From NCBI GenBank assembly GCA_001899175.1, contig MKVH01000024.1, forward strand, positions 620,001-684,000: a stretch of DNA of 64,000 bases, read 5' to 3'. A program made the translations under genes and the position numbers. Of this stretch, positions 8,372-17,930 are shown piece by piece. The notes beneath the pieces are model-generated. The model was not told the origin of the DNA. It was given only the letters and a program-made list of their open reading frames with translations, and searched no databases. Each line of letters begins with the position of its first letter. The stretch's first letter is position 1. The stretch is from Candidatus Kapaibacterium thiocyanatum. GTDB lineage: Bacteria > Bacteroidota > Ignavibacteria > Kapaibacteriales > Kapaibacteriaceae.

Positions 8372-8431
8372 CGAACCAACTACGAGCAGCTATCTACAAC
8401 GCCACTCTCCTTCCGGGGGGTGGCGTTTTTT
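8285..8431 (+). promoter_or_regulatory. Transcription attenuator with alternative hairpins (methionine)
   Basis: Four segments can pair in turn. Segment 1 (8285-8300) has CGCCA and CCCCTT, which pair with TGGCG and AAGGGG of segment 2 (8354-8367). Segment 2 also pairs with segment 3 (8399-8412) at 13 of 14 positions, with only 8361:8405 mismatched (C-C) and one G-T. Segments 3 and 4 form the terminator. A ribosome stalled on the Met codons at 8318-8345 would cover the gap between 1 and 2 and favour 2:3 (read-through). One reaching the stop at 8369 would cover segment 2 and free 3:4 (termination). Hand-folded, not energy-computed. A small hairpin, ATGATGC/GCATCAT (8336-8353), lies over the Met codons. 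Confidence 0.7.
8398..8431 (+). terminator. Intrinsic terminator of the met attenuator
   Basis: A 13-bp stem (8398-8410 with 8415-8427, two G-T pairs, loop TTCC) runs directly into six Ts (8426-8431). It is 27 bases past the leader-peptide stop and 76 bases before metY, so it must be bypassed for the operon to be expressed. Confidence 0.88.
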
Positions 8432-8482
8432 CGTTCGTGCACAGCGGAAAACCCATCGATACCCGAAAGAACGGCGACATGA

Positions 8483-10845
<2,363 letters not shown>

Positions 10846-10852
10846 TCACCAC

Positions 10853-12034
10853 ATGGCAACTTCCGCTCTCAATCTCGGTCTCTTCGGTTTCGGCTGCGTC
10901 GGCCAGGGACTGTACGACGTCCTGCACCGCACGCCCGGCCTGCAGGCACGCATTACACGCATCTGCGTGAAGGATCGCTCCAAGCAGCGCCCGGTCATCG
11001 CCGAAGCGTTCACGTTCGATCGCGACGATATCCTGAACGACGATGACGTCAATGTCGTGGTCGAACTCATCGACGATGCCGATGCGGCCTTCGACATCGT
11101 GTCGACGGCACTCCGCCGCGGCAAGGCCGTCGTGACGGCCAACAAGAAGATGGTCGCGACGCGGTTCCACGAACTGCTGGCCCTGCAACGCGAGACGGGT
11201 GCCCCCTTGCTCTACGAAGCTTCGTGCTGTGGCAGTATTCCCATCATCCGCAACCTCGAGGAGTACTACGACAACGATCTGCTCGACGGGGTGCAGGGGA
11301 TCGTGAACGGTACGACGAACTTCATCCTTACGCGGGTGATGGCCAGTGGCGATGCGCGATACGGTGAAGTCCTGGCCGAAGCGCAGCGTCTGGGATTCGC
11401 GGAAAGCGATCCGACGCTCGATGTGGAAGGATACGATGCGTCATTCAAGACGCTGATCATCGCAGCCCATGCCTTCGGTGTCGTGCTCGAGCCGGGTGAC
11501 GTCATCCGCCGCGGTATCACCAGCGTCACATCCTTCGATGCGGCCACCGCACGCGCACGCGGTGCGACCATCAAGCTCGTGTCGAACAACGTTCTCGTGG
11601 ACAACAAGCTCACGTCCTTCGTGCTGCCTCGCTTCGTTCCCGAATCGACTACGTTGGCGAAAGTCGACGACGAATACAACGCGGTCCTTCTGCACGGTGC
11701 GTTCAGCGACGCACAGTCGTTCATCGGCAAGGGGGCGGGTGGGCATCCTACGGCATCGGCTGTCCTGTCGGACATCGCCGCACTGCGGTACAACTATCGG
11801 TACGAGTACAAGAAACTGGAACAGGGACGTGCGCCGCAGTTCACGACGGACGTCCCTGTCAGGGTATATGCTCGTTCTTCGGACGAGAAGCTGCTCCGGA
11901 CCATTCCGTGGTCGGAGATCGATGTCGACTATCGTGGCCGGAGCGACCACTACGTGATGGGGACGACGACCTTGTCGGCCTTGCGCGACAGCGAAGCCTT
12001 CCGGTCGGATCGAGCCTTCATCGCCCTCCTGTAA
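10853..12034 (+). CDS. hom: Homoserine dehydrogenase
   Basis: 393 residues. N-terminal Rossmann fold (LGLFGFGCVGQGLYDVL), then VVTANKKMVATRF, the substrate-domain EASCCGSIPIIRNL, GIVNGTTNFILTRV and AEAQRLGFAESDPTLDVEGYDASFK with the conserved Glu/Asp/Lys set. No clear C-terminal ACT domain is visible, so direct feedback by threonine or methionine is not obvious; the attenuator may carry more of the control. It reduces aspartate semialdehyde to homoserine, feeding MetX. It begins seven bases after metX and completes a three-gene homoserine-to-homocysteine operon. Confidence 0.94.
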   Translation: MATSALNLGLFGFGCVGQGLYDVLHRTPGLQARITRICVKDRSKQRPVIAEAFTFDRDDILNDDDVNVVVELIDDADAAFDIVSTALRRGKAVVTANKKMVATRFHELLALQRETGAPLLYEASCCGSIPIIRNLEEYYDNDLLDGVQGIVNGTTNFILTRVMASGDARYGEVLAEAQRLGFAESDPTLDVEGYDASFKTLIIAAHAFGVVLEPGDVIRRGITSVTSFDAATARARGATIKLVSNNVLVDNKLTSFVLPRFVPESTTLAKVDDEYNAVLLHGAFSDAQSFIGKGAGGHPTASAVLSDIAALRYNYRYEYKKLEQGRAPQFTTDVPVRVYARSSDEKLLRTIPWSEIDVDYRGRSDHYVMGTTTLSALRDSEAFRSDRAFIALL

Positions 12035-12052
12035 GGGGGCGATGGGGGCAGA

Positions 12053-13006
12053 TCATGACAACGTCGGATCGCCCTTCTCGATGTTCAGGCGTACGGCTTG
12101 GCGAACGAAGGATTCGAACAACTCACGGCGTACGTCGTTGACCTGGCTGATCCTGACGTGACGCATCTTGATGCCGTCTCCGATGAGGAGATGTTCGGGA
12201 TCGTCCAGTTCCGTTCCGCGCCAGAAACCGAAGTTCACGTGGTCGCTGAATGCCTTCATGTAGCAGACGGGACCGTTGCCTTCGAAGACGGGCTGGGACC
12301 ATTTGATGGATTCTTCCAGTGCCGGTGCGGAGGTACGGACGATGTCGCGGAGCTTCATCAGGACTTCGCGCTGCCAGCCGCGATGATTGCTCACGTATCC
12401 TTCGACCGTCGTCGCCGGTGGTACTGGTGCCGACGGAATGACGGGATCGTCGTCGTAGACGTCCTTGACCGGTTCGATGCGGGACATGCGGCGCTGCAGG
12501 GCATTACCGCGGGAAGGCGGTTCCTTCTTCTCGGAACGCTCGGGTTGCTCGGAACGCTCGTTGCCTCTGCGGTCGCGATCACGGCGTCCACGTCCCTGCT
12601 TTTCGGGTTTGTCAAGCTTCTCCTGGGGTGCTGCGGCAGGTTGCTGTGGTGCGGCATCCCCTGCAGGGGCGGCTGTGCCGTCCTGTTCGGCGGATTGCTC
12701 GTCACCACCTTCGCCACCGCGCTTCTTCTTCTTGCGGCGACGCTTCTTCTTGCGTTCCGGATCGCCGCCGGCTGCGTCGTCGGCCGATGCAGGGCCACCG
12801 TCTCCGGTGTCCGTATCGGGACCGTCGTCATCGCCATCGTCGTCGGATACCTGGCCTTCGGCCTGATCCTGCGGAGCCCCTTCGCCCTTGTCACGATTGC
12901 GTCCGCGCCGACGGCGGCGACGCTTGCGTCCGGCTTCGCCGGACTGCTCACCCTGTGCCTGGTCGGTATGTGGTGCGCGTTCTGCTGATTCTTCGGATGT
13001 CGTCAT
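12053..13006 (-). CDS. DUF1801-domain protein with long charged N-terminal tail
   Basis: 317 residues. Roughly residues 1-185 are low complexity: runs of Lys/Arg (RKRRRRRRGR, RKKKRRRKKKKRGG) alternate with acidic and Ala/Pro/Gln-rich stretches, suggesting a disordered nucleic-acid-binding tail. The C-terminal part (VEGYVSNHRGWQREVLMKLRDIVRTSAPALEESIKWSQPVFEG...FWRGTEL) is a DUF1801/YdhG-like domain. The domain's function is not established. A minus-strand TATATTTG element at 13039-13046 lies 33 bases upstream. It converges with hom, 18 bases apart. A 296-codon frame on the opposite strand is a shadow. Confidence 0.85.
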   Translation of the reverse strand: MTTSEESAERAPHTDQAQGEQSGEAGRKRRRRRRGRNRDKGEGAPQDQAEGQVSDDDGDDDGPDTDTGDGGPASADDAAGGDPERKKKRRRKKKKRGGEGGDEQSAEQDGTAAPAGDAAPQQPAAAPQEKLDKPEKQGRGRRDRDRRGNERSEQPERSEKKEPPSRGNALQRRMSRIEPVKDVYDDDPVIPSAPVPPATTVEGYVSNHRGWQREVLMKLRDIVRTSAPALEESIKWSQPVFEGNGPVCYMKAFSDHVNFGFWRGTELDDPEHLLIGDGIKMRHVRISQVNDVRRELFESFVRQAVRLNIEKGDPTLS

Positions 13007-13038
13007 GGATCAATGGGTTGGTGCATTCATGTAGCTGA

Positions 13039-13046
13039 CAAATATA
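13039..13046 (-). promoter_or_regulatory. -7 promoter element (TATATTTG) for the DUF1801 gene
   Basis: CAAATATA on the + strand is TATATTTG on the minus strand, a full TAnnTTTG match, 33 bases upstream of the start at 13006. Confidence 0.5.
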
Positions 13047-13071
13047 CGGAGTAGCTGGCCCAGAGGCGTGG

Positions 13072-13078
13072 TATTTTG
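13072..13078 (+). promoter_or_regulatory. -7-like element (TATTTTG) abutting the thioesterase start
   Basis: TATTTTG ends four bases before the ATG at 13083. The same word sits five bases before the antiporter start at 35981. If functional, the mRNA starts at or very near the start codon. Confidence 0.4.
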
Positions 13079-13082
13079 TGCC

Positions 13083-13514
13083 ATGTATGCAACCTTCGAA
13101 ACCGATCTGGCTGTGCGGCCCGATGACATAGACATGAACAAGCATGTTCATAACAGCCGGTACCTGGACTACGTTCTGGCCGCCCGCTACGATCAGATGG
13201 ACCGCTGCTACGGGATGTCCATGGAAGAATTCCTCGACCACGGCTATTCGTGGGTCAACAGCTCCTGTACCATCGACTACAAACGCCCCTTGCACATGGG
13301 GGACATGGTGACCGTGCGAACGCGCATCGCTTCCTTTTCCGAGCGTGGCGTGCGGGTCGAGTTCTGGATCGTCAACAAGGGGACCGGAAAGGTGGCGGCC
13401 CAGGGACATCAGGACTTCATCATGGTGAACGTGACGACGGGCCGGAGTCTCGTCATTCCGGACTGGATCGTCGAGCGCTATGCCATCACCGAAGATGCTC
13501 GAGGATCATCCTGA
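13083..13514 (+). CDS. Acyl-CoA thioesterase, 4HBT/YbgC-like hotdog fold
   Basis: 143 residues. The start YATFETDLAVRPDDIDMNKHVHNSRYLDYVLAARYD carries the hotdog-fold motif D-x-D-x(2)-x-H-V-x-N, with the Asp typical of 4-hydroxybenzoyl-CoA-thioesterase-like enzymes; CTIDYKRPLHMGDMVTVRTRI follows. It likely hydrolyses an acyl-CoA; chain preference unknown. I chose ATG 13083; an in-frame GTG at 13068 would overlap the promoter-like element. The last 29 bases overlap the 3' end of the kinase on the other strand. A second thioesterase of this type is at 38580. Confidence 0.88.
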   Translation: MYATFETDLAVRPDDIDMNKHVHNSRYLDYVLAARYDQMDRCYGMSMEEFLDHGYSWVNSSCTIDYKRPLHMGDMVTVRTRIASFSERGVRVEFWIVNKGTGKVAAQGHQDFIMVNVTTGRSLVIPDWIVERYAITEDARGSS

Positions 13515-15000
13515 GCAGTTCCGCCGGTTCGAAGGGTTTGGGCAGCACTCCGTTCATCCCTGCCTTGTTGGCCAGGATCCGCGCCTTGTCCGTCGACGTG
13601 GCCGTCAATGCGATGATCGGCACGTCGGGATCGGTCTTGCGGATGTTCATTGCGGCTTCGAGACCGTCCATGAGTGGCATGACCAGGTCCATCACGACGA
13701 GATCGGCCCCTTCCTTCCTGTAGATGTCCACGGCTTCGAGGCCGTTCTCGGCCACGACGAGGCGTGCACCCCAGGGTTCCATGATCCGGCGCATGAGCCG
13801 TGCGTTCAGCGAGTGGTCCTCCGCGAGCAGGATGCGCTTTCCTTCGAGCGGACGTTGTGAGGTAGGCCTGTCATCGGTCGTCACTGCCATGGGCGATACG
13901 ACGCCGAAGCGCAGGACGGCCGTGACGGACGATCCCTTGCCGAGCTCGCTTGTGACGGTGATGTCGCCGCCGAACATCTGTGCCAGTTCACGGCTGATGG
14001 CCAGGCCGAGGCCCGTGCCGCCGTACTGCTTCGAAATGGACGGATTGGCCTGACGGAAGCGGTCGAAGACGTGGGGCAGTTCCTCTCTCGAAATGCCGAT
14101 GCCCGTATCGCGTACGGTGACGGCCAGGGTAACGGTCAGATCGTCCCGTTCCCGCACCTGGACTTCGACGCGGATGATACCATCCTTGGTGAACTTGACG
14201 GCATTCGAGATCAGATTGTTGAGGATCTGGCCGAACCGGATCGGATCGCCGATGACCATGAAGGGCACTTCACCCATGTAAGCCACCGTGAGCTCGGTAC
14301 CGTGCTCGCGTGCCTTGATGGCGAGCGGAGCACAGAAGGTGTCGATGAGATCGTGCAGCCCGAACGTTTCCGGATTCAGGGTGATGCCACCTGCTTCGAC
14401 CTGGTTCAGGGTCAGGATATCGTTGATGAGGTCCAGAAGATTCTTCGTCGAGAATTGCAGCATGTCCACGTATTCGAGCTGCGCCGCGCTGAGCTGTTCG
14501 AGCTGGAGCAGGTGACAGATGCTGAGGATGGAATTCAGAGGAGTACGGAATTCATGACTCATGCGTGCGATGAAGTCCGACTTCGAGCGGTTCTCTTGCT
14601 CGAGCTGCTGGCGGAGCCGTTCCTCGCGGGTGATGTCCAACACGCTGCCGATGACGAGGCGGAGTGCGCCGTCGTCATCGGTTTGCGGTGTAGATGTCAC
14701 GTGGAGATACCGGATTTCCCCCGTGGGCAGGATGATCCTGTAGGTAAGGCTGTAGGCCGTCTTCGTCTTTTCGCTCTGTGCCTTGGCCTTGAGTACCGAG
14801 GCCATGTCGTCGGGGTGGATGGCCTTGAACCATCCGAGGCCCAGGGATTCGTCCATCGACAATCCCGTGACCTGCACCCAGGCCTTGTTCACGTATGTGC
14901 ACTGACCGTCTCTGTCGGACAGGAAGATGCCGACTGGTAGATCGTCCAATGCGGCAATGGTATCCGCATTGGACATACCGGAACGGTCGAGAGAGATCAT
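13486..15000 (-). CDS. Hybrid sensor histidine kinase / response regulator (PAS-HisKA-HATPase-REC)
   Basis: 504 residues with no membrane segment, so probably cytosolic. A PAS domain spans about 15-130 (LPVGIFLSDRDGQCTYVNKAW), followed by HisKA with the phospho-His near 149 (MSHEFRTPLN), then HATPase with N box (NNLISNAVKFTKDG), G1 box (VRDTGIGIS) and G2 box (GGTGLGLAIS), and a receiver about 385-504 with the phospho-Asp near 438 (VVMDLVMP) and the Lys in LPKPF. No output domain is attached, so it probably signals through another protein. The signal bound by PAS is unknown. The rhlE-like helicase gene lies 17 bases beyond its start, same strand. Confidence 0.92.
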   Translation of the reverse strand: MISLDRSGMSNADTIAALDDLPVGIFLSDRDGQCTYVNKAWVQVTGLSMDESLGLGWFKAIHPDDMASVLKAKAQSEKTKTAYSLTYRIILPTGEIRYLHVTSTPQTDDDGALRLVIGSVLDITREERLRQQLEQENRSKSDFIARMSHEFRTPLNSILSICHLLQLEQLSAAQLEYVDMLQFSTKNLLDLINDILTLNQVEAGGITLNPETFGLHDLIDTFCAPLAIKAREHGTELTVAYMGEVPFMVIGDPIRFGQILNNLISNAVKFTKDGIIRVEVQVRERDDLTVTLAVTVRDTGIGISREELPHVFDRFRQANPSISKQYGGTGLGLAISRELAQMFGGDITVTSELGKGSSVTAVLRFGVVSPMAVTTDDRPTSQRPLEGKRILLAEDHSLNARLMRRIMEPWGARLVVAENGLEAVDIYRKEGADLVVMDLVMPLMDGLEAAMNIRKTDPDVPIIALTATSTDKARILANKAGMNGVLPKPFEPAELLRMILEHLR

Positions 15001-15017
15001 CTCATCTCATTTCACTG

Positions 15018-16274
15018 TTAGTGCCTGCGTGTACGGTGCGATCCCGATCCCGAACCGGAACGATAGGGGGCCGAGGAGCGACGATACTGTCCGCCCTGGC
15101 GCTGCTGTCCTCCGGACGAACGTTGCTGCGGAGCCTGATACTCGTGCTCGGGTGTCGAAAACGGGTGATCCTTGACGACCGGAATACGGCGGCGGATGAG
15201 TCGCGTGATGGCATGGAGCGAATCCTGCTCGTCCGGGCTGCAGAGCGATAGGGCCGTGCCCGACGCGCCTGCCCGGCCAGTACGGCCGATGCGGTGGACG
15301 TAGTTCTCCGGCGAATCGGGAAGCTCGTAGTTCACCACGAATGCAAGATCGTCGATGTCGATGCCCCGTGCCGCGATATCGGTAGCAACGAGAACGCGTG
15401 TACGACGTTCCTTGAAATTACGCAGTGCGCGCTGGCGTGCCTGCTGGGACTTGTCACCATGGAGCGCTTCGGCTCGTACACCCGTACGTTCGAGGTCCTT
15501 GACGACGCGGTCGGCATTGTGCTTCGTGCGTGTGAAGACGAGAACGCTGCCCTGGATCTGATGTTCGAGCAGATGGGCGAGCAGTTCGCGCTTCTGCAGT
15601 TTGTTCACGAAATAGAGAAGTTGCTCGATGGTTTCCATCGTCGTGGCCTGAGGGGCGACTTCGACATGAACGGGATCGCGGAGCAGATCGTTGGAGAGCT
15701 TCTTGATTTCGTTGGGTACCGTTGCCGAAAAGAACAGCGTCTGACGTTCCTTCGGCAGCATGGGCATGATGCGACGGATGTCGGTGATGAAGCCCATGTC
15801 CAGCATGCGGTCGGCTTCGTCGAGGACGAGCACTTCCACGCGTTCCAGCGTCAGCGCACGCTGTTCGATCAGATCGAGCAGACGTCCGGGCGTGGCGATG
15901 AGGACGTCGACGCCGCGACGCAGGGCGTCGATCTGGGGACGTGACGATACACCACCATAGACGACGGCATGGCGGAAGCGAATGAATTTCCCGTACGTAC
16001 GGAAGCTGTCGCTGATCTGATGAGCGAGTTCGCGCGTCGGTGCGAGGATGAGGGCGCGCGGCCCCTTGGTGAAGGGCGTCGTGCCGAGACGTTGAAGGAT
16101 GGGCAGGGCGAACGCCGCCGTCTTGCCCGTACCCGTCTGGGCGCAGCCGAAGAGATCCTTGCCTTCCAGGCAGGGAGGTATTGCCTGCTGCTGGATGGGC
16201 GTGGGATTGGAATACCCTTCCGCCTCAAGCGCACGGAGAATAGGGTCAATAAGGGACAGATCGGAAAAGGTCAT
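15018..16274 (-). CDS. rhlE: DEAD-box ATP-dependent RNA helicase, RhlE-like
   Basis: 418 residues from the ATG at 16274 (MTFSDLSLIDPILRAL); the in-frame upstream extension lacks the Q-motif context and is probably leader. Motifs in order: NPTPIQQQAIP (Q), AQTGTGKT (I), PTRELAHQI (Ia), TPGRLLD (Ib), VLDEADRMLDMGF (II), FSATVP (III), VFTRTKHNAD (IV), VATDIAARGIDID (V), HRIGRTGRAG (VI). The C-terminus is a Gln/Arg/Gly/Ser-rich tail of about 50 residues. RhlE-type helicases remodel RNA in ribosome assembly and decay. A possible promoter (TAGATTTG, minus strand, 16443-16450) would leave a leader of roughly 160 bases. Confidence 0.93.
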   Translation of the reverse strand: MTFSDLSLIDPILRALEAEGYSNPTPIQQQAIPPCLEGKDLFGCAQTGTGKTAAFALPILQRLGTTPFTKGPRALILAPTRELAHQISDSFRTYGKFIRFRHAVVYGGVSSRPQIDALRRGVDVLIATPGRLLDLIEQRALTLERVEVLVLDEADRMLDMGFITDIRRIMPMLPKERQTLFFSATVPNEIKKLSNDLLRDPVHVEVAPQATTMETIEQLLYFVNKLQKRELLAHLLEHQIQGSVLVFTRTKHNADRVVKDLERTGVRAEALHGDKSQQARQRALRNFKERRTRVLVATDIAARGIDIDDLAFVVNYELPDSPENYVHRIGRTGRAGASGTALSLCSPDEQDSLHAITRLIRRRIPVVKDHPFSTPEHEYQAPQQRSSGGQQRQGGQYRRSSAPYRSGSGSGSHRTRRH

Positions 16275-16442
16275 TGACCGTTCCTTGGAAGATGAAACAA
16301 CACGATCGCACATCCCTCGCGTGCACGGCGCCTTGCCGTGACACAATTCATGCTAACCGTGTCGTAAACCCAAGCGGACAATGGAAACGGAAGGCAGGAG
16401 GAATATGAGAGGCTACGTATACCCGTAGCTCTAAGACGATTA

Positions 16443-16450
16443 CAAATCTA
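16443..16450 (-). promoter_or_regulatory. -7 promoter element (TAGATTTG) for the helicase gene
   Basis: CAAATCTA on the + strand is TAGATTTG on the minus strand. Transcription would give a leader of roughly 160 bases before the helicase ATG. It contains the hairpin GCTACG/CGTAGC at 16415-16432. Confidence 0.4.
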
Positions 16451-16468
16451 ATCAATTATCGGATGCCG

Positions 16469-16476
16469 TAGGTTTG
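16469..16476 (+). promoter_or_regulatory. -7 promoter element (TAGGTTTG) for the OsmC-type gene
   Basis: TAGGTTTG, a full TAnnTTTG match, 35 bases upstream of the ATG at 16512. It is divergent from the helicase promoter element. Confidence 0.4.
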
Positions 16477-16511
16477 CAGTGTTTTCATCACGATACGAAC
16501 GGGATATCGGT

Positions 16512-16928
16512 ATGGCGACTCACAGGACGGAAACGACATGGAAGGGCGGGGTTCGGTTCGATGTCCACCAGCAGGGCTTCACGATTCCGATCGACACCGC
16601 CATCGAAGCCGGAGGAACGGGACAGGGCATCAGCCCGAAGACACTGCTCCTGAGCGGCCTGGCGGGGTGTACGGGAATCGACGTCGCACTGTTCGTGGCC
16701 AAATCGCGTGTGACGATGCGGTCGCTCGTGATCCGCGTCGAAGGGGATCTAACCGAAGATCATCCCAAGGTCTACAAGACGATTCGTATGGTCTATGAAG
16801 TCGGCGTCGATCCGGCCGAACGTCCCAAGGTCGAGCGCGCCGTCCATTCCTCCATCGAGAAGTACTGCGGCGTCTATGCCATGCTGGCGAAGACGGCCGA
16901 CATCCGGCACGAGATCATCCTCGTTTGA
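16512..16928 (+). CDS. OsmC/Ohr-family protein (putative peroxiredoxin-like)
   Basis: 138 residues. OsmC-fold features: ISPKTLLLSGLAGCTGIDVALFVAKSRV with the first Cys, and VERAVHSSIEKYCGVYAMLAK with the second Cys. These two cysteines are the thiol pair that reduces organic hydroperoxides in OsmC and Ohr; this sequence is closest to the general OsmC (YhfA-like) branch. ATG 16512 is chosen over the in-frame GTG at 16479, which lies just downstream of the promoter element. The gene ends ten bases from the convergent lipoprotein gene. Confidence 0.86.
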   Translation: MATHRTETTWKGGVRFDVHQQGFTIPIDTAIEAGGTGQGISPKTLLLSGLAGCTGIDVALFVAKSRVTMRSLVIRVEGDLTEDHPKVYKTIRMVYEVGVDPAERPKVERAVHSSIEKYCGVYAMLAKTADIRHEIILV

Positions 16929-16938
16929 TGGGAGTGCT

Positions 16939-17928
16939 CTATAGCGGCGCCACGTCGAACAGCGGGGCACCGGTGCGTCCCTGCGAATCGTAGAAGTCGA
17001 GGAAGCGGAGCTTCGTGTACTGACCGTAGACGTCGTGGATGACGTAGGTGGTCGTCGTATCGATGGTATAGGTTCCCGCGTTGAGATCGTAGGACTTCCA
17101 CGAGTATCCGATACCGTCGCGGTCCTTCGTGAACGTCATCGCTTCCGCAGCGGTACGGTCGATGGCCACGAAGGGAGTCTTCCTCGTCTTCGCTGTTTCG
17201 ATGCGTGTCGTGTTGACCAGGGCACCGGTCACGGCATAAGGCGTGAACGCCGGTTCCCAGAAGACGTGCGTATAGCGCGTGAAGACGATGTCCCAGTTGT
17301 CCGCCGGCGGTTCGTGCGTCACGACCTGGACCGTCGGTGCCAGCCGTATGCCGGTCGTACGGCGCAGGGGATCCTTCGCGACGGTGACGGTCGTATCCGA
17401 CGATCCGTCGAGGGTGGCTGCCCGCAGGACGATATGATCCGCTTCGGCGGACACGAGCTGGATCTTGCGGAAGCCGAGGTCCCTGCCCTTCGTATCGTAG
17501 CCGAGGTGGACGACGTAAACATGGCCGTCGCCACTACCGTCGGCATTCCACCATATACCGATGGCCATGGAATCGGTCCTGCCCGTCGGATGATCGTAGC
17601 GCGACTCAGTCGCCGGCGCGTTCCGTACATCGTCGAACGGGACTTCTCCTGCATCCTGGACGGAAGCCACGAGACCCGTGTTGAGACGGATCGTATGGTC
17701 GTCGGGCCGTGAGTTCACGCAGAGATTCCACGAATCGAGCGGGACGGTGAGGACGGTGTCCAACGTGGCGAGATCGACGAAGACCTGCCTGTCGTAGGTC
17801 GATCCGACGAGCACCTGCATGCGTTTCGAACTGCCGGGTGCGGGCGGAGCGACGAGCTTGTCGGACGGCAGGCAGGACTGGAGACAGGGAATCAGCAGCA
17901 GGGCTGAGAGCAGGCGAGTATAGGGCAT
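16939..17928 (-). CDS. HmuY-like heme-binding lipoprotein
   Basis: 329 residues beginning MPYTRLLSALLLIPCLQSC, a signal peptide with a lipobox (LQSC, Cys 19). The rest is beta-rich. The C-terminal part carries the HmuY-type pattern: NWDIVFTRYTHVFW, AVTGALVNTTRIETA, IGYSWKSYDLNAGTYTIDTTTTYVIHD and YTKLRFLDFYDSQGRTG. HmuY proteins capture heme at the cell surface and hand it to a TonB receptor, and the receptor gene ends two bases upstream. The N-terminal half may be a diverged duplicate. The axial heme ligands cannot be assigned by eye. Frame upstream of 17928 is non-coding extension. Confidence 0.75.
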   Translation of the reverse strand: MPYTRLLSALLLIPCLQSCLPSDKLVAPPAPGSSKRMQVLVGSTYDRQVFVDLATLDTVLTVPLDSWNLCVNSRPDDHTIRLNTGLVASVQDAGEVPFDDVRNAPATESRYDHPTGRTDSMAIGIWWNADGSGDGHVYVVHLGYDTKGRDLGFRKIQLVSAEADHIVLRAATLDGSSDTTVTVAKDPLRRTTGIRLAPTVQVVTHEPPADNWDIVFTRYTHVFWEPAFTPYAVTGALVNTTRIETAKTRKTPFVAIDRTAAEAMTFTKDRDGIGYSWKSYDLNAGTYTIDTTTTYVIHDVYGQYTKLRFLDFYDSQGRTGAPLFDVAPL

Positions 17929-17930
17929 GA

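Noticed and set aside
12098-12988. 296-codon plus-strand hydrophobic frame opposite the DUF1801 gene
   Set aside because: The opposite strand carries the recognisable DUF1801 domain; the Ala/Leu/Cys-rich text is the complement of Arg/Lys codons.
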